A stretch of 64,000 bases of DNA from Verpa conica. Lineage: Eukaryota; Ascomycota; Pezizomycetes; Pezizales; Morchellaceae. Positions 60,809 through 64,000 of the stretch are shown in pieces. Position numbers and translations under genes: made by a program. The notes under the pieces were generated by a model, which was not told where the DNA came from, ran no database searches, and saw only the letters and a list, made by a program, of their open reading frames with translations. The stretch spans positions 1,674,001 through 1,738,000 of the forward strand of contig JAUFSD010000007.1 of NCBI GenBank assembly GCA_033030425.1, given 5' to 3'. How positions within the stretch are numbered: the first letter of the stretch is position 1; every line of letters starts with the position of its first letter.

Positions 60809-63218
60809 TTAAGAACTAAGCCCTAAATCCTCGAAATACTTACCGTACACCTCCGAGAAGCTTGCTCGCTCGCCATAAGTGACCTCATAGAAATCAGCCG
60901 CAAATTTTTTATAGGCTTTTGCCATCAAGAAGCTGCCGCAAACGCTATATGCAGTTGAGCATTGAACAAAAAGAAGAGGTAGAATTGCAGTGTCTGCAGC
61001 TTGACTATATCCCTTGAACACTACTTTACCCCCTTCCAGGTCTTCTTCGATATCGTAACCTTGAGCTGCCACGAGACGCAGTGCAGTCTCAAGGAAATCT
61101 TTGTAACCCCCAGAGCTCAGGTAGACCGCGCAAAGAAACTCAAGGCCTTTCACTAAAGGATATCTGGGCTGTTCTGCAGGCGGGTTTTTGTAGGTTGCCT
61201 CAAGGGATTTGATAAGTGGGAGAACCTTACGTAAAACATTGGGCAAATCTCTTGGGTTCGGTTGGTTAAGAATCGATTTGAAGGCCACGATTTTCTCTAG
61301 TAGCGTATCTCGGGATTTTCGAACAGCGTCGCTTTCCTTCATTTCGATGATGCAAAGACGGCAGTTGCACCTAAAGCCCCAATGGTCGATACAGAGCTTT
61401 TGGCGAGATTTGACATCTTTATAACTTAGATAAGGAAACAGAATTTCTTGACCTTTTTTCATGTCTCTCATCGCTCGTACAACCATCATGTCTCCAATGA
61501 AGGCTCGGAAAACTGTGCCTGTGCCCCCACAGGCATGGTTGATATAGGATGGCATTACCCAAATACCAGCACCGTCGGTATCTTTTTTCTCCATCTCTGG
61601 CTTGTTGGAATCTATGCCTGCTGCGATGGCATCTGACGCGGTGCTAAGCAAAGGGCAGCAGAAACTATTGAGTCTCCGGATTTCGTGGGCAAGGAACCTA
61701 TAATAAACTTAGTAAGTTTTACATGAACTTGATGGATATTCTTATAGGGCATACGTGTCAACAATAGGCCCTCCATCAACATATCTTTCCTCCACGCTCT
61801 TATACTTTCCACTGTAGAGTTCCAGGAACCCCTTCGATGCTAACGGATTATTATACAACTTTTGCACAATTTCTGCGACCATCTTAGAACCACAGGTTTG
61901 TTCAATTCGGTTATCCAGCAAGTCGATAGAAAGTGATAACCCGTCTACTATGGGATAAGAGGTTTGGAAAGCCTTCGAGCAAAGAAGTAGCTCCCCAACC
62001 TTTACATCTCTCGTCGTGAAAAGACCCCTCCCTGAACCTATTGAGTTTTGCAGACGTACAGGTCCTACAAAATCTGCACAGTCAAGCTTAACTGGCTTAT
62101 TATCTGTGCCCTTGGTAAGGCGCCTCATCTCCTGGAAATCGTATTTTCCAGTTCGTTCCTCTTGCAGTCGTTTATATACCCTGAGGAGGTCTGCTCTTGC
62201 TTCCTTATTTCCGGGATAGCTCCGGATAAGGGCTGTTAGGCGAGTCTTGCAATTCTCGAATCTCCTGGCCATATAAAGGGACTTTGCTGTACGAAATAGC
62301 GCCTTTTCGTCTGTGGGATCAAGGGTATTTAAAACATGCTCAGAATCTTCGAGAGCTTTCTCATGAAATCCGACTGAGAGGAGCGCCTGTGAGCGGTTGA
62401 GCCTTAATGTTTTGACTAGCGTAGTATCCTTTGGGTTGGTATTGAGGCCTTGTGTATAGCTATTAAATTCCGGGGTTAGCAACACGACTCTAAAATAAAC
62501 TCTAGGTAAAGAAGCTAATTAAAGGACTAATTATAAAAAACACATCTTACCATTCAATCGCTTCATAAAACTCCTTCTTTCGAAAGAATGCATTCCCCTC
62601 CTCTTTCCAGTCCATGGGGGTTTTATCTAGTGATTTGATACGTGGCTGCCACTCCAACGGAATTCGACTGTCGTCAGGACTAAGGAATATCACATCAGAG
62701 ATATGATCGACACGAATACCAGTTCCTCCACTCATATTTATCTTGTAAAAAGGTTCCTTGACGATGAGAACTTGGCCCTCCGGGAGTATTTTCTTTGGTT
62801 CTCGATCCTCGCTCATATTGTACAGCTGAAGGAAATCACACCCGCCTTTTTCATCCTCTACTGCAGACATAACAGCCGTCATTTTCGTAGGAGGTGCGAT
62901 CGTACGTAAGAGTACATAAGAACCGGGATGAGTCATTTCGAGAAGAAGGTCTTTAATATGGATCTTTTTAAGGCCTGATAGAGGAGCGACTGATGGTGGA
63001 AATTTGTGTGAGATGTAACTCATTTGGACATTGACCGTCTTATTTTGAGATTCGTCATTTCGAGGCTGAAAAGCAAACTGGTTTCTAATGAGTTCTTGCC
63101 TTGATACCCTCCTGATGGGTTTCTGACCCTTCCTCTGGGAAGCGCTTTGAAAATTACTTTTGGCATTTTCAAGTAAGTTCTTGTAATGGAGGACATGGGA
63201 AAGATCGGTAACATCCAT
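60809..63218 (-). CDS. TPR-SET domain protein, tandem paralogue B
   Basis: Three exons, 62551-63218, 61755-62459 and 60809-61697, give 753 residues. The layout is identical to paralogue A: N-terminal region with SYISHKFPPSVAPLSGLKKI and GSYVLLRTIAPPTK; TPRs with EGNAFFRKKEFYEAIECYT and ALFRTAKSLYMARRFENCK; SET start GSGRGLFTTRDVKVGELLL; MPSYINHACGGTGTVFRA; GQEILFPYLSY; and post-SET CNCRLCIIE. The intron sites and phases match those of A, so the pair arose by tandem gene duplication after the introns were in place. Divergence is already substantial, so the duplication is not very recent. The splice between exons 1 and 2 was chosen because it restores the TPR motif AIECYTQGL. Confidence 0.85.
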
Positions 63219-64000
63219 CTTTGGATATGATAGATGGTTGAGGTTTGTAAAGTTGTAAATACGCCGAAGAACAGAGGTTATAGATGTTTAGGCGTTAAAC
63301 ACACTGGTTGCCTAAAGGGTTGCCTAAAGACTGCATGACAATAGGTTGTACCTCTATTTGGTTTTGATCGGCATTAATCCTTGTGGAAAGCTACATACGC
63401 GTCAAAGAAAGCTTACACCAATTTGTATCAGGAGATATCACTCGCTATCTTGAAGCATGTAGTAGTAAGTATACGTCGAAAGAGAAAACATTTCATCCCG
63501 CCAACAACCCCCAAAAACCATCCATGCAAGAATAAAATTACAACCCTTGTCCCGTCCCCCGCACTATGCTGCAAAACAATTTATTTCTGCTCAAATGCTC
63601 TCGATCTACCCCCCCCTCAAGAGCCGAATACAGAATTATTACGTCTTGATATTCCTACTAGCTACGCAACTGCAGGGTTTATGGGAGGTTGTGCATGCTT
63701 TAGGGTATTGCTTATTAACAATGGCTGCGTAAAATCCTTGGTCAAAACTGCGTAATGCATACTAACTAAGATAGTCTACTTACCCCTGTTTTTCAAAAGG
63801 AAAAAAAAAAAAGAGCGATCTTCCGCCTGTCATTTTGTAAATAAAGTAGGATCACGTCAGAGGTAGATCTCTTACAATTGCTTAGTGCGGTAAAAAAAAC
63901 CTTAAGCGAGCGTTATATGAGCAGAATCTAGTGTATAGATAATCAAAACCGAAGTTAAATTAGCTGTCCTAGTACTGTATAAGGGTACTGCACTTTATAA
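63219..64000. other. Right-edge region without a recognised gene
   Basis: About 780 bp upstream of paralogue B up to the window edge. An A run lies near 63800-63812. A 124-codon frame (63381-63755) has no recognisable domain. It contains the promoter of paralogue B. Confidence 0.5.

Overview
The window is nuclear DNA of a filamentous ascomycete (Pezizomycotina). Genes are split by short introns of mostly 50-80 nt with GTANGT donors. The gene set includes a Pil1-type eisosome protein, Spc7/KNL1, Rad2/XPG, an E(z)-type H3K27 methyltransferase, a Pth11-like membrane protein and a tyrosinase. An early-diverging class such as Pezizomycetes is an inference only; I cannot fix the species.

Layout. 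1-10 kb: the 3' part of an unrecognised gene with zinc-finger-like motifs, then divergent RTT10/WDR6 (minus) and E(z)/KMT6 (plus, five exons). 10-21 kb: an AT-rich, gene-poor accessory stretch with small inverted-repeat elements, one intact tyrosinase, one intact seven-helix Pth11-like gene and a small two-repeat Myb-like gene. 22-36 kb: a dense core block of RAD2 (minus), SUR7-like (minus), methionine aminopeptidase 1 (plus), a DUF1769 protein (minus) and an HNH-type protein (plus). 36-39.7 kb: a second gene-poor stretch with a textbook 457-bp Mutator-type MITE. 39.7-53.5 kb: a kinase-ankyrin fusion (minus), SPC7/KNL1 (minus), RPS11 (plus), NAA38 (minus) and the eisosome gene PIL1 (plus). 53.5-56.6 kb: a 1015-codon open frame beginning 3 nt after the PIL1 stop and in the same frame. 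57-64 kb: an intron-containing tRNA-Gly(TCC) and a tandem pair of TPR-SET genes (minus).

I rebuilt exon chains by hand from splice signals and conserved protein motifs. In every spliced gene judged complete the exon lengths sum to a multiple of three, which is good internal support. Exact junctions still need RNA evidence.

The most striking observation is at 53,545-53,551. The PIL1 frame ends TGA-CAG-ATG and runs on in frame for another 3 kb into a disordered Gly/Ser/Thr-rich protein with three LEA/perilipin-like amphipathic repeats. This could be a stop-readthrough extension of a membrane-sculpting BAR protein, a bicistronic pair, or an assembly or nonsense artefact. Other notable items are five inverted-repeat MITE-like elements, one with a degraded second copy; two small retroposon insertions sharing an (ATTC)n tail and 14-bp target duplications; a dispersed 165-bp repeat pair; a 35-nt intron; a 20-nt microexon; and a very regular MELT array in KNL1.
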